DNA of 6,335 nt. Source: UBA4738 sp002413305. GTDB lineage: Bacteria; Actinomycetota; UBA4738. The position numbers were made by a program, and so were the translations under genes. Each line of letters starts with the position of its first letter. Within the stretch, counting starts at the first letter, position 1. The stretch is from positions 1 to 6,335 of the forward strand of contig DAIUAM010000101.1 of NCBI GenBank assembly GCA_036847185.1. The letters are read 5' to 3'. Positions 5,813 through 6,335 of the stretch are shown here, one piece after another. The notes beneath the pieces were generated by a model. The model saw only the letters and a program-made list of their open reading frames with translations, did not search any database and had not been told where the DNA came from.

Positions 5813-5920
5813 TCACAAACATTACCACGACCACTATTGAGCCCATAGCCGCTCGCGGAATACGAGTGCGGTGGCTGGCGTTCTCCGGAGCAAGCGGGAA
5901 GCGGAGGGGAGCTGAGGGAC
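5813..5920. promoter_or_regulatory. Divergent HxlR/pirin intergenic promoter region
   Basis: These 108 bases must hold the promoters for both genes. On the minus strand, TAATGT (reverse complement of 5819-5824) sits six bases before the HxlR GTG, fitting a leaderless -10. On the plus strand, TTGAGC at 5837-5842 followed about 18 bases later by TACGAG is only a weak promoter candidate for the pirin gene. The HxlR-proximal 28 bases are markedly richer in A and T than the surroundings. I find no convincing palindrome for an operator. Confidence 0.4.
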
Positions 5921-6335
5921 ATGACCGATCACGCCGGGGGAACCGCGCGAGAGGCCGTCCTCGTGGAGGACGCGCACGTTCGCCCGATGATGGGGTTCGA
6001 GATCCTCGAGCCCGTGCCGACACGGAGCGCGCCGTACGAACGGCCCGATCCGTTCATCCTCCTCCACGAGAGTCGCTTCAAGCTCTCGGAGCTCGCGGAC
6101 GCCGACACCAAGCATCCCCACCGGGGGTTCGACAACCTCTGGTACATCCTCGAGGGGACGGCCAGCACCGGCCACAGCACGGGGCCCGGCGGGACTATCG
6201 AGCGGGCTCATCTTCCCAAGGGCGGGCTGCTGGCGCTGCGGACCGGACGTGGCGCGTGGCACGCCGAGGGGATCGGAGCAGAGGAGCGCGGGGAGGGCCT
6301 GGGCGACACGGAGTGGCGAAGCGTGCTGTTCTGGG
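5921..6335 (+). CDS. Pirin-family protein (truncated by window edge)
   Basis: The first 138 residues of a pirin, a bicupin metalloprotein; known members are iron-binding regulators or quercetin 2,3-dioxygenases. The visible part is the N-terminal cupin. It has DPFILLHE (43-50), the hallmark HPHRGFDNLWYILEG (65-79) and TGRGAWHAEG (108-117). The four metal ligands of human pirin (two His in HPHRG, then His and Glu in H-x-E) correspond to His65, His67, His114 and Glu116, all present, so metal binding is expected. After the Glu, a charged stretch (GAEERGEGLGD) precedes EWRSVLFW, where the family usually has its next strand. The ATG has GAGGG (5914-5918) only two bases upstream and GGAGG (5903-5907) thirteen bases upstream, both poorly spaced; no ATG, GTG or TTG lies in frame just before. 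Divergent from the HxlR gene, which may control it. The C-terminal cupin is outside the window. Confidence 0.9.
   Translation, partial: MTDHAGGTAREAVLVEDAHVRPMMGFEILEPVPTRSAPYERPDPFILLHESRFKLSELADADTKHPHRGFDNLWYILEGTASTGHSTGPGGTIERAHLPKGGLLALRTGRGAWHAEGIGAEERGEGLGDTEWRSVLFW

Noticed and set aside
5235..6023. Minus-strand open frame (262 codons) across the HxlR and pirin genes
   Set aside because: Arg-rich translation in the wrong frame over two well-supported genes and their promoter region.
1..6335. CRISPR arrays, toxin-antitoxin pairs or phage-defence genes
   Set aside because: No spaced direct repeats and no nuclease, toxin or helicase motifs were found on either strand.

Overview
The window is GC-rich DNA of actinobacterial character. 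This rests on C/G-ending codons, two GTG starts, mostly TGA stops, strong AGGAGG-type ribosome sites and a possibly leaderless gene. No rRNA or species marker is present, so the lineage is an inference. The layout looks chromosomal and accessory: a transposon end, a small metabolic operon with its own divergent regulator, a metal transporter, gene debris, and a divergent regulator/pirin pair.

Left edge (1-335): the 3' end of an IS6-family insertion sequence, comprising the last 91 codons of its transposase and a recognisable right terminal inverted repeat ending near 335. Bases 336-436 hold nothing I can identify.

Centre (437-4264): a TetR-family repressor gene on the minus strand (437-1171) diverges from a plus-strand operon of three genes. 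They encode a lipocalin-like CrtC/AttH-family protein (1282-2376), an aldo/keto reductase (2409-3401) and a 3-hydroxyisobutyrate-dehydrogenase-type NAD(P) oxidoreductase (3398-4264). The AT-rich divergent promoter holds a perfect TATAAT for the tetR side and an interrupted inverted repeat that could be the TetR operator. The aldo/keto reductase reads at full length except for one in-frame TGA at codon 21, where the family normally has Trp, so it is called a pseudogene by point mutation. A hairpin right after the last stop closes the operon. The likely theme is a TetR-controlled oxidoreductive pathway on a hydrophobic or carbonyl substrate. The substrate cannot be read from the sequence.

Right part (4324-6335): a VIT1/CCC1-type Fe2+/Mn2+ transporter with its metal-ligand set intact, then a gap of about 340 bases without an intact gene. 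The distal half of that gap carries, on the minus strand, the C-terminal ATP-binding end of a sensor histidine kinase without the rest of the gene. It begins straight after, and in the same frame as, the stop of an HxlR-family regulator (5450-5812, minus). HxlR diverges from a pirin-family gene (5921 to the window edge), which has the canonical His/His/His/Glu metal site as far as it is visible.

The clearest unusual points are the single nonsense codon in the aldo/keto reductase and the orphan kinase tail. Together with the IS6 end they suggest a locus undergoing gene loss and rearrangement. I do not see a convincing new defence or mobile system here.
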